Counted from the first letter of the stretch, positions 1 to 8,353 are shown. The stretch is 64,000 bases of DNA from SAR202-VII-2 sp965263165 (GCA_965263165.1 OZ253584.1:2852001-2916000); one strand, 5' to 3'. Notes: generated by a model not told the origin, from the sequence alone. Numbers and translations are program-made.

Positions 1-963
1 CACCGTTGGCATGTCGGTGCGCACCCGCGCCCCATAGGAGCCGATGATGCTGATACCCCTTCGCACCGTGCGAGTGATCTCGATGGGCACGGTCGTCCCG
101 GCATCGCTGATGCCAACGATGACCACCCTTCCTCCATCGGCCACGGATCCGTAGGCTTGGAGGACCGTTTCAGGCCTCCCCAGGGCCTCGACGGCCACGT
201 CGACCCCGCGCCCGCCGGTCATCTCCCGTATCCGAGCCGGGGCATCCTCCACGGCCCCATTGACGACACCCGTGGCGCCCAGTTGCTTGGCAAGCTCCAG
301 CTTGTCGTCCCTGACGTCCACGGCGATGACCTCCGTTGCTCCGAAGGCCCGTGCGATTTGCACGACGTTGATCCCCACGCCGCCGATGGCAAACACAGCC
401 ACCGACTCGCCGGCCGTGACTTTGGCCTGGTTCTTGATCGCCCCGTACGCCGTGAATACGGAGCACCCGATGATGCTCGCCCGATCCAGCGGGATGTCCG
501 ACTGGAACTTGAACACTCCCCCCGCCGGCGCCACCGCCCGCTCCGCCAGGCCACCCATGCTGTACATCCACACGTCCGAGTCGTCCGGACGCGCCAGCCG
601 CGTCGCCCCGTCGTAGAGCGTGCCTCTCAGGCGGTTCTGATTGAAGAAGTTGACGCACAGGTCGTCGCGGCCCTGGAAACAATAGGCGCAGCGTCCGCAG
701 GGCATAATGAAGCTGCACACGACCGGATCGCCCCGCTCCAGGCCATCAACACCCGGTCCAACCTCTTCGATGATCCCTGACACCTCGTGGCCTAAAACGG
801 CAGGCATCGGAAAGGCCACCTCGCCCTTGATCACGTGGAGGTCCGTGTGGCACACGCCGCACCCGGCCAGGCGTATCTGCACCTCCCCCGGCCCCGGGTC
901 CGCGAGGCGGAGGTCCTCGATAGTCATCGGCGCGCCGACCTGGTTCAACACGGCTGCTTTCAT
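1..963 (-). CDS. Zinc-dependent alcohol dehydrogenase, 3' end outside window
   Basis: Medium-chain dehydrogenase expected to interconvert an alcohol and an aldehyde or ketone with NAD(P) in the cytoplasm. The 321 codons present run off the left edge, so the C-terminus is missing. The GroES-like half shows the catalytic-zinc residues C38 (GVCHTD) and H59-E60 (LGHE) and four structural-zinc cysteines C89, C92, C95 and C103. The coenzyme-binding fold follows with AIGGVG at 192-197. The start is fixed by the conserved opening MKAAVL. The gene diverges from the decarboxylase-like gene at 1207. The family is clear; the substrate is not, though the neighbours suggest aromatic or alcohol catabolism. 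Confidence 0.9.
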   Translation of the reverse strand, partial: MKAAVLNQVGAPMTIEDLRLADPGPGEVQIRLAGCGVCHTDLHVIKGEVAFPMPAVLGHEVSGIIEEVGPGVDGLERGDPVVCSFIMPCGRCAYCFQGRDDLCVNFFNQNRLRGTLYDGATRLARPDDSDVWMYSMGGLAERAVAPAGGVFKFQSDIPLDRASIIGCSVFTAYGAIKNQAKVTAGESVAVFAIGGVGINVVQIARAFGATEVIAVDVRDDKLELAKQLGATGVVNGAVEDAPARIREMTGGRGVDVAVEALGRPETVLQAYGSVADGGRVVIVGISDAGTTVPIEITRTVRRGISIIGSYGARVRTDMPTV

Positions 964-1206
964 GGATACATCACCTGCAACGAGATTCGACAACGGTGGA
1001 AGTGTAGGTTTGCCCGCAGGCACCGTCAACCAAGGATATTCCCCAACATGCCGCCGCCCCCATCCGGGCGCGGGGAAGGCCTTCCATTACGCCTCAAACA
1101 ACGCCGCGTCCCTGCGACCCGTCAACGGGCAGGCAGGCGGCAGGATGTCCCCCAACCTGCTACCATCGTCTGAGCCTCACCCACGCCGGAAGGGAGCAAA
1201 CTAACC

Positions 1207-2190
1207 ATGGCAAGATTGCCCCTCACCCTCGCCTGCTGGGACTACGACCGCACCCGCGCCCTCGTGGACGGGTCGATCAAACCCGAGGGCATCGACCTCA
1301 CCATGTTGACGCTGAGGCCCTCCCAAACCTTCCAGCGCATGCTGAGGCACCGCGAGTTCGACGCCTCGGAGATGTCCTTTGCCTCCTACTGCACCCTCAA
1401 AGCCAAGGACGATTGCTCCTTCGTCGCCATCCCCGTATTCCCGTCAAAGATCTTCCGCCACGACTGCATCTACGTGAACACGGACGCCGGCATCGAGCGG
1501 CCAGAGGACCTGGCGGGCAAGCGCATTGGCTCGGCTCAGTACCACATGACCGCCGCCGTTTTCGCCAGGGGCATGCTGCATCACGAATACGGCGTTACGC
1601 CACAATCGGTGGAGTGGTTCTACGGCCCGCAGGAGGACCCGGGGGGATTTTCCTCCCCTCCCCTCCGCGCCCCGGAGACCATCACCGTCCACCGCATTCC
1701 CGATGGCCGCACGCTATCCCAGATGTTGGAGACGGGGGAACTGGACGCCCTCATAGGCGTCGTCATACCCGACCCCTTCTTGAAGCAATCGCCCAAGGTC
1801 AAGCGGCTGTTTCCCAACTTCAAGGAAGCGGAGCGGGACTACTACCGCAACACCGGCATCTTCCCCATCATGCACACCGTCGTCATCCGGGAGGAAATCT
1901 ACGAAGAGCACCCCTTTGTCGCCCGCAGCCTCTACGACGCCTTCACCACAGCGAAGAACCAGGCCGCAGACCAGTACTACGACACCGATGCGCTTCGGGT
2001 AATGCTGCCCTTCCTCCTAGCCGATCTGGAGGAAGCCTGGGAGCTGATGGGGAAGGACTTCTGGGCCTACGGCTTGGCCCCCAACCGCCCAACCATCGAG
2101 GCCCTGCTCCAGTTCCTTCATGATCAGGAGTTGGCGGACCGGGTGCTGCCGCCGGAATCGCTGTTCGCCCCCACAACCCTCGGCGTTTAG
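1207..2190 (+). CDS. 4,5-dihydroxyphthalate decarboxylase-like / substrate-binding fold protein
   Basis: A 327-residue protein resembling the family that contains 4,5-dihydroxyphthalate decarboxylase, which has a type II periplasmic-binding fold. It opens LPLTLACWDYDRTRAL, has EDLAGKRIGSAQYHMTA around residues 99-115, the typical binding-protein hinge segment, and ends without extra domains. There is no signal peptide or lipobox, which favours a cytoplasmic enzyme over a transport receptor. A Rieske dioxygenase lies immediately downstream on the other strand, which fits decarboxylation of a ring-hydroxylation product. The reaction is inferred from family and context only; many homologues in this family are not characterised. 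Confidence 0.75.
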   Translation: MARLPLTLACWDYDRTRALVDGSIKPEGIDLTMLTLRPSQTFQRMLRHREFDASEMSFASYCTLKAKDDCSFVAIPVFPSKIFRHDCIYVNTDAGIERPEDLAGKRIGSAQYHMTAAVFARGMLHHEYGVTPQSVEWFYGPQEDPGGFSSPPLRAPETITVHRIPDGRTLSQMLETGELDALIGVVIPDPFLKQSPKVKRLFPNFKEAERDYYRNTGIFPIMHTVVIREEIYEEHPFVARSLYDAFTTAKNQAADQYYDTDALRVMLPFLLADLEEAWELMGKDFWAYGLAPNRPTIEALLQFLHDQELADRVLPPESLFAPTTLGV

Positions 2191-2289
2191 GGCCTGGGCT
2201 CCACCGCAGCGGCGGGGGGAGGGACATCGTTACGTCCAGGGTGTTCGCGGCGCCGTTGGAAAGCAGTATCAATCCGCCAACGGCAGCCG

Positions 2290-2823
2290 CTAGAGAATGA
2301 AGCTGATGCTCTTGGAAGGCAGCACTGACTGGTCCAGTATGATGGTGCGACGGGCCAGCTTGAATCCGTCGCCCTCCCGCCGGACGACATCGCGCCGCGT
2401 CCCCACGAAGATGTCTTGGTCGCGCTCCAGCCGGGTCCGGTAGGCAATGAAGTTGCAGTGCGCCTCCACCTCATCGCCATCCACCCGCATAAGGCGGACG
2501 TTGGAAACCAGGTGGCGGGTGCGGGACGGCGGATACTCGGCCCACGGCTTGGGCTCCATGGCGTACCGCCGGATACGGGTCTCCATGGACACTTTGGTGT
2601 CGTCGAAGTAGCCCATTTGCCCTTCCTGCGTCAACTCCTGCGCCACATCGTAGCTGTCCACGCTGTCGCGGACGGGGACCCAGTAGCGAAAGTCGTCCGC
2701 GAGCATGTCCAGCCACTCTTGGAAGCGGCGCTCGTCAAGCAGGTCCGCCTCGTAGAAAAGGAAGGCTTCCACCCTGTGCAGCAAGTCGTGGTAAGACGAG
2801 TCCCAAACGCCGTTCTGCAACAT
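2290..2823 (-). CDS. Aromatic-ring-hydroxylating dioxygenase, beta (small) subunit
   Basis: The small subunit of a Rieske non-haem iron dioxygenase, a cystatin/SnoaL-like fold that packs against the alpha subunit and is mainly structural. The protein has about 177 residues, the usual size. The stretch EAFLFYEADLLDERRFQEWL near the N-terminus and DDFRYWVPVRDS after it are typical of the family. An ATG at 2823 is preferred; a GTG lies one codon upstream. The gene is 140 nt downstream of the alpha subunit on the same strand, so both are probably made from one transcript. No ferredoxin or reductase gene lies beside them in this window. Confidence 0.88.
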   Translation of the reverse strand: MLQNGVWDSSYHDLLHRVEAFLFYEADLLDERRFQEWLDMLADDFRYWVPVRDSVDSYDVAQELTQEGQMGYFDDTKVSMETRIRRYAMEPKPWAEYPPSRTRHLVSNVRLMRVDGDEVEAHCNFIAYRTRLERDQDIFVGTRRDVVRREGDGFKLARRTIILDQSVLPSKSISFIL

Positions 2824-2963
2824 CACCGCGCTTCCCCGTTCAGTGCGCCAGCGCCAAGCCCAGCCAGAGCCTCCCCTCCCGCCAACTCTCCCCTTTCCCT
2901 TTGGAGTGAAGTGGCGAGGGTACTACCCACAACGGGACTCCTTCGCCCCCTTCCGACCCATCG

Positions 2964-4283
2964 CTACTCTCCAGTTTCGGGTTGCAGCTGATCCAGCCAG
3001 TGGCGGTAGAACAACCTGGCGTTCTCCTCGCTGTAGAGGGCGCTGACGTGGCCGGGCAGGTCCTCGTGGGCGCCGCCCGGCCCGCTCATGTGCATCTGGT
3101 AGTTCATGGGCACCTGCCGCGACGCCCATCCCCGCGCCGACTGCGTCATCTGCGCCCAGTTATCCATATCGTCCTGGTCGAACATGCCCGCCGGACCCCA
3201 CTTGTAGACCCCGGTCTGCCGCATCTCTTCCCTTGCCTCCGGGGATATGCCCTTGGGCACAACCGTCCACTCCCACGCCTCAATCTTGCCCGGGCCTCTG
3301 GGGTGCCACACGCGGGCCGTCGTCACGTCGATGAAGGAGAATGACAGGTTTGGAAAGATGTTTGCGGCAACCAGCGTGATCCCTTTGGTGCGGACCTCGC
3401 CCAGGCGCTTCGCGGCCTCGGGCATCGTTTCCTCGAGGAAGCGCTGGAAAGGCTCGATCTTGGTCTGAACCTCCCAGATTGGCAGGCCATCGGGAATATC
3501 CATCAGCGTGAAGCCGTGGCCGTACTTGGTATGAACAGTGAATCCCTTGGCGTTCCGCGACAGGTCCCGCATGTGGTGGCTGCGGCTCAGGCCTACCTTG
3601 ACCGAGGCGCCGTGCGTATGCACGACGTGGGCCATGTCCGACGCGAAGTTTTCGGCCGCGGTCTTCCAATTGCAATCGATGGTCCACTTTCGCGTCCCAC
3701 CGATGAACTCGGCGCCCTGGGGCGTCCAGTCGAGCAGGATGTCCAGATACCAGGCGGCCTCGCCCAGATACTCCACCAACGGCGGGGCATCGGAATCGAA
3801 CGTGGCGAAGACGAGCCCCTTATAGACATCCAACTTGGCGACGGAAACCAGCCCCCACTGCTCGGTGTCCAGCTCGTTCATGAAGCCTTCCTTCATGTAC
3901 GGGACGCCGATCAGCTTGCCCTCACTGTTGTACACCCAGCCGTGGTAGGAGCACACGAAACGCTGTGCGTTGCCCCGGTCCAGGCGGCACACCCGGTTGC
4001 CCCGATGCCGGCAGAGGTTCAGGTAGGCCCCCAGCTTGCCCTCGGCGTCGCGCCAGAGGATCACGGGGTCCTCGCCCATGTAGGCGGTCATGAAATCGTT
4101 GGGGCCGGGCAGCAGGCTCTCGTGACCCAGGCAGAGCCAACTCCGGGCGAATATGCGCTCCAGCTCCAGGTCGTAGATGGCCGGATCGGCGTACAGAGAG
4201 CGGTAGACCACGCCCCGCTCAAGGTCGATCAATTTGGACAGGTCCTTCCCGTTCACGCTCATCCACCCCTCAGGCGACGCCAT
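2964..4283 (-). CDS. Rieske 2Fe-2S aromatic-ring-hydroxylating dioxygenase, alpha subunit
   Basis: Catalytic subunit that adds both atoms of O2 to an aromatic ring, giving a cis-dihydrodiol. The Rieske centre is complete: C91-x-H93 and C111-x2-H114 (CRH and CSYHGW). The mononuclear iron site shows the D-x2-H-x4-H pattern in ENFASDMAHVVHTH near residue 215, with a candidate third ligand aspartate in FDQDDMDNW. At 439 residues the length is usual. An internal ATG at codon 8 (4262), preceded by GAGGGG, may be the real start. It heads the alpha-beta pair and follows an SDR gene that could oxidise the dihydrodiol. The ring substrate cannot be predicted from the sequence. Confidence 0.93.
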   Translation of the reverse strand: MASPEGWMSVNGKDLSKLIDLERGVVYRSLYADPAIYDLELERIFARSWLCLGHESLLPGPNDFMTAYMGEDPVILWRDAEGKLGAYLNLCRHRGNRVCRLDRGNAQRFVCSYHGWVYNSEGKLIGVPYMKEGFMNELDTEQWGLVSVAKLDVYKGLVFATFDSDAPPLVEYLGEAAWYLDILLDWTPQGAEFIGGTRKWTIDCNWKTAAENFASDMAHVVHTHGASVKVGLSRSHHMRDLSRNAKGFTVHTKYGHGFTLMDIPDGLPIWEVQTKIEPFQRFLEETMPEAAKRLGEVRTKGITLVAANIFPNLSFSFIDVTTARVWHPRGPGKIEAWEWTVVPKGISPEAREEMRQTGVYKWGPAGMFDQDDMDNWAQMTQSARGWASRQVPMNYQMHMSGPGGAHEDLPGHVSALYSEENARLFYRHWLDQLQPETGE

Positions 4284-4324
4284 TGGCAGTCATCGCCCCC
4301 ATGATACCACCGGCAGCCAAACTC

Positions 4325-5251
4325 CTAGGACGCAGGAATGTGCGGCGGCCGCGGCTTGCCCGCTAGGATCGTCCGCGGCAGCGCCTCAACCAACTCCCCA
4401 ACGCTCCAGGGACCCTCCGCCGCGGACTTGTAGATGCTGCGGGTGCGAGTCGGATGGGTGTAAAGGGAAACCTCTCCGCCTCCAACATAGAACACCCATC
4501 CGCTGACCCCCTCCGCCAGCTCCGACGACAGGTACGCCGCCATCGGAGCAACGTGCTCAGCGCCGGGGACCTCGTAGATAGACGCGACCCGATCCTGCGG
4601 CAGCAGGCCAGCGTCGGAGAGACGCTGGTAGAAGTCACCCGTGTCCCTGTTCGAGCGCGTGTCTGCCCTGGGGGCGATGGAGTTGACGGAAATGCCGTTC
4701 TTCCGCAGCTCCCAGGCCAGCGACCACGTTACGCTGACAATGGCGCCCTTGGCGGCAGCGTAGTGCGCCCTGCCCGTGGGGTGCGACCACTGGTTGGAGG
4801 TCATGTTGATGATGCGTCCGTAGCCCTGCGCCTTCATGCGGGGCACGGCGTGGCGGCAGGTGTTGAACGTCCCCTTGAGGTGGACGCCAAGGATGGCGTC
4901 CCACTCCTCCTCGCTCATCTCGTCGAACATCGACTCCCGGAAGATGCCCGCGTTGTTCACCAGGATGTCCACCTTCCCAAAGGCGTCCACGGCGGTCTGG
5001 ATGATCTGGGAGGCGCCCTGGAAGTCGGCCACAGAGTCGTAGCTGGGGACGGCGTTTCCTCCGTTCTCACCAATCTCGGCGGCCACCTGCTGGGCGGGGC
5101 TCTCGTCGAAGCCATCGCCGGCGGCGCTGCCCCCAACATCGTTCACGACGACGCTAGCGCCCTCGGCGGCGAGCCCCAACGCAATGGCCCGTCCGATGCC
5201 CCTGCCAGCGCCTGTGACAATGGCAGACCTACCCTGAAGCAACGCGCCCAT
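4325..5251 (-). CDS. Short-chain dehydrogenase/reductase (SDR)
   Basis: NAD(P)-dependent oxidoreductase of 308 residues. The cofactor motif TGAGRGIG is at 13-20, NNAG at 99-102, and the catalytic residues are S152, Y164 and K168 (YAAAK). The opening MGALLQGRSAIVTGAG defines the start; the frame is open upstream, but that part has no family signature. The C-terminal 80 residues extend past the core Rossmann fold, as in SDRs related to the dehydrogenase part of multifunctional hydratase-dehydrogenase enzymes. It is co-oriented with the Rieske subunits, so oxidation of a ring cis-dihydrodiol or of a hydroxyacyl intermediate are both plausible. Confidence 0.9.
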   Translation of the reverse strand: MGALLQGRSAIVTGAGRGIGRAIALGLAAEGASVVVNDVGGSAAGDGFDESPAQQVAAEIGENGGNAVPSYDSVADFQGASQIIQTAVDAFGKVDILVNNAGIFRESMFDEMSEEEWDAILGVHLKGTFNTCRHAVPRMKAQGYGRIINMTSNQWSHPTGRAHYAAAKGAIVSVTWSLAWELRKNGISVNSIAPRADTRSNRDTGDFYQRLSDAGLLPQDRVASIYEVPGAEHVAPMAAYLSSELAEGVSGWVFYVGGGEVSLYTHPTRTRSIYKSAAEGPWSVGELVEALPRTILAGKPRPPHIPAS

Positions 5252-5339
5252 ATAGCCGCCTCCTGAACCTTGCAGTCTTGCCAGCCGATAGCATGCGCCT
5301 GTTTGAGCGCGCCATGCAAGCCGCCGGCAGATCCCGCGC

Positions 5340-6383
5340 CTAGCGTATCTCCTTCGTGACCGCCCAAGTGTCCCCAAATGAGGGGCAGAAGACGGCGTGG
5401 TACGGCTCCGGCCCGCCCACGACGACAATGAGCAAATCCTCAGCGCGTCGCGTCGTGCAGAGATAGTCGCCGTCCCAGATGAAGCTGGGCTCCAGGCCCA
5501 GATTCGTCGGCTCGTCGTTGGGCAAACGCGACCGGTGAATCTTCGAGTGTTCGAAAAGGAACCGCACAACCTGCTCCTTGGACCACCCGGCGTCGCTCAT
5601 CATCTTGGCGTGGCCCGGGGTTAGCAGCACTACCGGGTTGCCACCGCCCATCAGGACGTTGTTGCTGCCCCAATAGGACATGCTGTCGGCGATCATACTC
5701 AGCACATTTTCCGTCTTCTTGAAGGCCGTGAGGTTATTCGTCGTGCCCTGGATGCCCACGGCAGTCACCGTGCTCGCGCCGGGGTCGAAGCCGCGGTCCA
5801 CGTGCAGCGGCGCCCACGGGCTCTCCTCCTCATTCTCTCCAATGCACATGGTGAACTTGCCGGGCATCCCGTGAACCGCCTGGTCGACGGCTATGGGCAG
5901 CGCCCCTCCGATGTTGAGCATCACCAGCCGCACCGCCCGCCCAATGGTGGCGTTGGCCCTCCATCCAGGGCCGAATGCGCCCTTGCCGCTGTGAATCCCC
6001 AGCCGCTCCCGGATGGGTCCATTCACGACAAGCAGCGGGGCCACCGGGTTGGTGGTGGTCTGCACCCCGTGCAGCAGGAACGACTCTTCCGCAATGGCCT
6101 CCACGGCGGCGACGACGACAGGCATGACATCGGGGTGACAACCGGCCATCACGGCGTTGACGGCAATCTTCTCGACCGTGGCTCCGCCGCCCTCCGGGTC
6201 CAGATAACCGACCAGCTCGCCGGGCTCCCGGCGGGACGCGTCGACCATGCGGCGCACGCGGTCTTCGGTGGGCGGCACGACGGGGAGGCCGTCGCCCCAC
6301 TGCTTCTCCATCACGAGCTCGTTGACGGCCTCCAGCGCATCCACCGACTCAACGACCTCGGAAGCGAGCCTCGGTTCAGTCAT
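5340..6383 (-). CDS. WGDGLP-motif protein of the UGSC-associated family
   Basis: A 347-residue soluble protein of a family without an established reaction. Visible marks are WGDGLPVVPPT at 29-39, the cysteine-bearing segment MAGCHPDVMPVV (C82), GPGWRANATIGRA, and HGMPGKFTMCIGENEE with a second conserved-looking cysteine. From memory, proteins with this architecture often sit beside or are fused to UGSC-type (seleno)proteins in Chloroflexota and Proteobacteria. Here the UGSC gene is the next ancestral upstream gene on the same strand, separated only by an inserted IS. The ATG at 6383 has GAGGG a few bases upstream. The function is unknown; a redox or C-S chemistry role is speculation based on the partner. 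Confidence 0.7.
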   Translation of the reverse strand: MTEPRLASEVVESVDALEAVNELVMEKQWGDGLPVVPPTEDRVRRMVDASRREPGELVGYLDPEGGGATVEKIAVNAVMAGCHPDVMPVVVAAVEAIAEESFLLHGVQTTTNPVAPLLVVNGPIRERLGIHSGKGAFGPGWRANATIGRAVRLVMLNIGGALPIAVDQAVHGMPGKFTMCIGENEEESPWAPLHVDRGFDPGASTVTAVGIQGTTNNLTAFKKTENVLSMIADSMSYWGSNNVLMGGGNPVVLLTPGHAKMMSDAGWSKEQVVRFLFEHSKIHRSRLPNDEPTNLGLEPSFIWDGDYLCTTRRAEDLLIVVVGGPEPYHAVFCPSFGDTWAVTKEIR

Positions 6384-6459
6384 GTGTTCCCTCTGCCCCC
6401 TATACGGCGAGGGCGGGCCACTGTGACCCGCCCTTGGAAACTCTTCATTGTCGCCGGCG
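6384..6459. other. Intergenic leader of the WGDGLP gene
   Basis: Short stretch between the WGDGLP gene start and the CTAG-bounded repeat. I see a ribosome-binding site but no convincing promoter. Before the IS landed, transcription probably came from the UGSC gene upstream. Confidence 0.4.
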
Positions 6460-6531
6460 CTAGCTGTGCTTCCCGGGGACATTATTACAGGCGCGAGACG
6501 GAAGAATCCTCCCGTCCCTTCCCTCGTACCC
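6460..6531. repeat. Left half of a CTAG-bounded miniature element, split by an IS
   Basis: The half begins CTAGCTGTGCTTCCCGGGG and matches the start of the full element at 38857-38990. It is interrupted near its centre, at GTACCC, by the IS5-type element. The other half, in inverted orientation, resumes at 7751. Rejoined, the two halves give about 130 bp, the size of the intact copy. Confidence 0.6.
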
Positions 6532-7748
6532 GAGACCTTTGCGTAATCCCCATTGATGCGCCGTTTGGTTGGAATGAGGGTTCTGGCGGGGATTGGGGGG
6601 CCTGATGGCGGCCTGCGGCCTGGCTCTCCTCCCCGGTCTCCCTGACTTCTCAGGGCTTCCCGGGCGCTTCCACCCCCTGCGGGCACACGCCGCCCCCGGC
6701 GGTCAGGCGGCATCCAGCAGGAGACGGTCAGCCCGCCGCAGGTTGTATGCCGCACACTTGAAGAACAGCTCCGTGGCGTTCCGCGCTAGCCCCATGTACC
6801 GCACCCGCCGGTAGCCGTAGGTCCGCTTCAGCGTCCCAAACACCTTCTCCACCGCCGACCGCTGCTGTGCTATCAGTGCGTTCCGCCGCTGCTCCCACGG
6901 CGGCAGCACCGGATGATGCTTGTCCGCCCGCCGCATGATCCGGTCCTTGATGCCCAGGGACTTGAGCCAGGCACTCCGCTGCTTCGACCCGTAGGCCTTG
7001 TCCGCATACACCGCCGCCTCATCTCCCCTCACCAACGCCTCCGCCACTTCCGTATCGTTCACGTTGGCCGGCGTCAGCACCGCCTCCCGGATCAGCCCTG
7101 ACCCTGCATCCACCCCCACGTGCGCCTTGTAGCCGAACTGCGACACCCCCCGCTGGCGCGTGAACCGCGCATCGGGGTCGGTCTCGCTCGGCGCTCCCGG
7201 CCGCCTCCCTCGCAGCGAAGGACGCTTCGCCTGCGCCTCCACGATGGTCGCATCGAGGAGCGTCCCCTTCTTCACGAAGAGGTTGCGCTGCGCCAATTGC
7301 CGGTCCATCTCCTTGAACAGTCGCAGGGCCAAACCCCGCTCCGTCACTTCCCTGCGGAAGCGGCTGATCGTCGAGTGGTCGGGGACGGCGTCCTCCAGGC
7401 CAAGCCCCACGAACCGCTTGAACGAGACCCGGTCCCACAGCGCTTCCTCGATCGCTTCGTCGGAAGCGTCATACCACTGCTGGAGCACCATGACCTTGAC
7501 CATCACCACCGGCGGATAGCTCGGACGGCCTGACGGGGCGGCATAGATGCCCTTGACCACGTTGGCCAACTTCTTCCAGTCCAGCATCGCCTCGAGCCGC
7601 TCCAACTTCCCGTTCCGTCCGACTCGGTCCGGGAGAAGCACCTCAATGAACGACTGTCCACGTATCGTCCGGTGCATGGCTTCCCCTCCTTGGCGTTGGC
7701 TCTCCGTGCTGATTGTGCCTGACCAGAAAGAGGTTATGCAAAGGTCTC
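6532..7748 (-). mobile_element. IS5-type insertion sequence, ~1.2 kb
   Basis: The ends are inverted repeats GAGACCTTTGCGTAA (left, 6532-6546) and its complement TTATGCAAAGGTCTC (right, 7734-7748), one base different. A single transposase gene fills the interior. GTACCC occurs at 6526-6531 and 7751-7756, beside each end, but I cannot be certain it is a target duplication because this motif also belongs to the host repeat. The exact outer limits are therefore uncertain by a few bases. Confidence 0.7.
6703..7677 (-). CDS. IS5-family DDE transposase
   Basis: A 324-residue transposase that appears intact. An N-terminal DUF772-like region (SYPPVVMVKVMVLQQWYDASDE) precedes the DDE domain. Catalytic candidates are D142 (LLDATIVEA), D226 (VYADKAYGS) and E277 (RSAVEKVFGTLKRTYGYRR). 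The ATG at 7677 is chosen because AAGGAGG lies 8 bases upstream; the frame continues open further 5' without family sequence. No frameshift or stop interrupts the frame, so the element may still be active. It sits between two genes that probably once formed one transcription unit. Confidence 0.93.
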   Translation of the reverse strand: MHRTIRGQSFIEVLLPDRVGRNGKLERLEAMLDWKKLANVVKGIYAAPSGRPSYPPVVMVKVMVLQQWYDASDEAIEEALWDRVSFKRFVGLGLEDAVPDHSTISRFRREVTERGLALRLFKEMDRQLAQRNLFVKKGTLLDATIVEAQAKRPSLRGRRPGAPSETDPDARFTRQRGVSQFGYKAHVGVDAGSGLIREAVLTPANVNDTEVAEALVRGDEAAVYADKAYGSKQRSAWLKSLGIKDRIMRRADKHHPVLPPWEQRRNALIAQQRSAVEKVFGTLKRTYGYRRVRYMGLARNATELFFKCAAYNLRRADRLLLDAA

Positions 7749-7750
7749 GT

Positions 7751-7808
7751 GTACCCGGAGGAGAAGGGACGAGGGGCGCGCAATAATCCCTCTGGAGACT
7801 ATACCTAG
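7751..7808. repeat. Right half of the split CTAG-bounded miniature element
   Basis: Read on the minus strand it begins CTAGGTATAGTCTCCAGAGG and runs to GTGTACCCG-like sequence next to the IS. The terminal CTAG (7805-7808) supplies the TAG stop codon of the UGSC gene, so insertion did not damage that gene. Confidence 0.6.
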
Positions 7809-8353
7809 ACCGGAGCCCCCTTCCTGGCCAACTGTCCCACCACCGTCGACATGGCCTCTTCCAGAATGCTCTCAACGGCGGCCTTGTCGGTGTACTCGGT
7901 CAACTCAGACCTAGGCAGCACCACCATCGGGGCGCCGGGCATACCCCTGCCCTTCATGGTGGAATTGGCCAGGTTCACAAAGCGCTCGGTCACCAGGACC
8001 GTGGAAGGCATTCCCTTCTGTTGGAGGAGCAAGCTGTCGTGGACACTCCACGCTGTGCAGGCCCCTCAATTGGCCAGCCCGACGACGGCTGCGTCGGCCT
8101 GGGCCAGCACCTCCTCGAAGGTTTCCTTGGACGCCGCCCGGGCGATGGGAATGTCCCAGTGCAGGACCTCCTTGACGCCGTATTCCTCCTTGAGATGCCG
8201 CTCGAGGCTGGAGGCGAGCACGTCCATGCTCGTCCAGCCATTGTTGAGGATGGCGACTCGCTTCCCCTCCAACCCTTCCAGCGGCGGCGCAAGCTGCCTG
8301 GCGGGCCTCCGAGTCTCAGCAACCGGGCTCAGCAATCTCACCATGGTTGTCAT
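7805..8353 (-). CDS. UGSC-family selenoprotein candidate (in-frame UGA read as Sec)
   Basis: A frame of 182 residues broken by one UGA at codon 96 (8066-8068). Both sides are in the same frame and together match the UGSC family layout: EGKRVAILNNGWTSMDVL near 29-46, then DAAVVGLAN-U96-GAC99-TAWSVHDS, then QKGMPSTVLVTERF. The UGA falls exactly where this family carries selenocysteine or cysteine, in a U-x-x-C arrangement; alanine replaces the usual serine (UGAC rather than UGSC). A hairpin of bacterial SECIS type starts right after the UGA. The ATG at 8353 has AGGGGG upstream. Conventional gene callers would split or truncate this gene. The reaction is unknown, though U-x-x-C suggests redox chemistry. 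The alternative is a Cys-to-stop pseudogene, which the hairpin and intact 3' half argue against. The sel genes must lie elsewhere. Confidence 0.8.
8026..8065 (-). promoter_or_regulatory. Bacterial SECIS-like element downstream of UGA
   Basis: Starting 13 nt after the UGA, CGUGGA pairs perfectly with UCCACG across the three-base loop GUG (8038-8052). An outer stem GGGGC/GCUCC, with one G-U pair, flanks it at 8061-8065 and 8026-8030. The loop begins with G and lies 19 nt from the UGA. This fits published descriptions of bacterial SECIS elements, which have a short hairpin 16-37 nt from the UGA with a G at the start of the loop. Confidence 0.65.

Noticed and set aside
8066..8068. UGSC gene as a simple nonsense pseudogene
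   Set aside because: The stop is UGA at the exact Sec position of the family, the 3' half is intact, and a SECIS-like hairpin follows; kept as an alternative in the finding.
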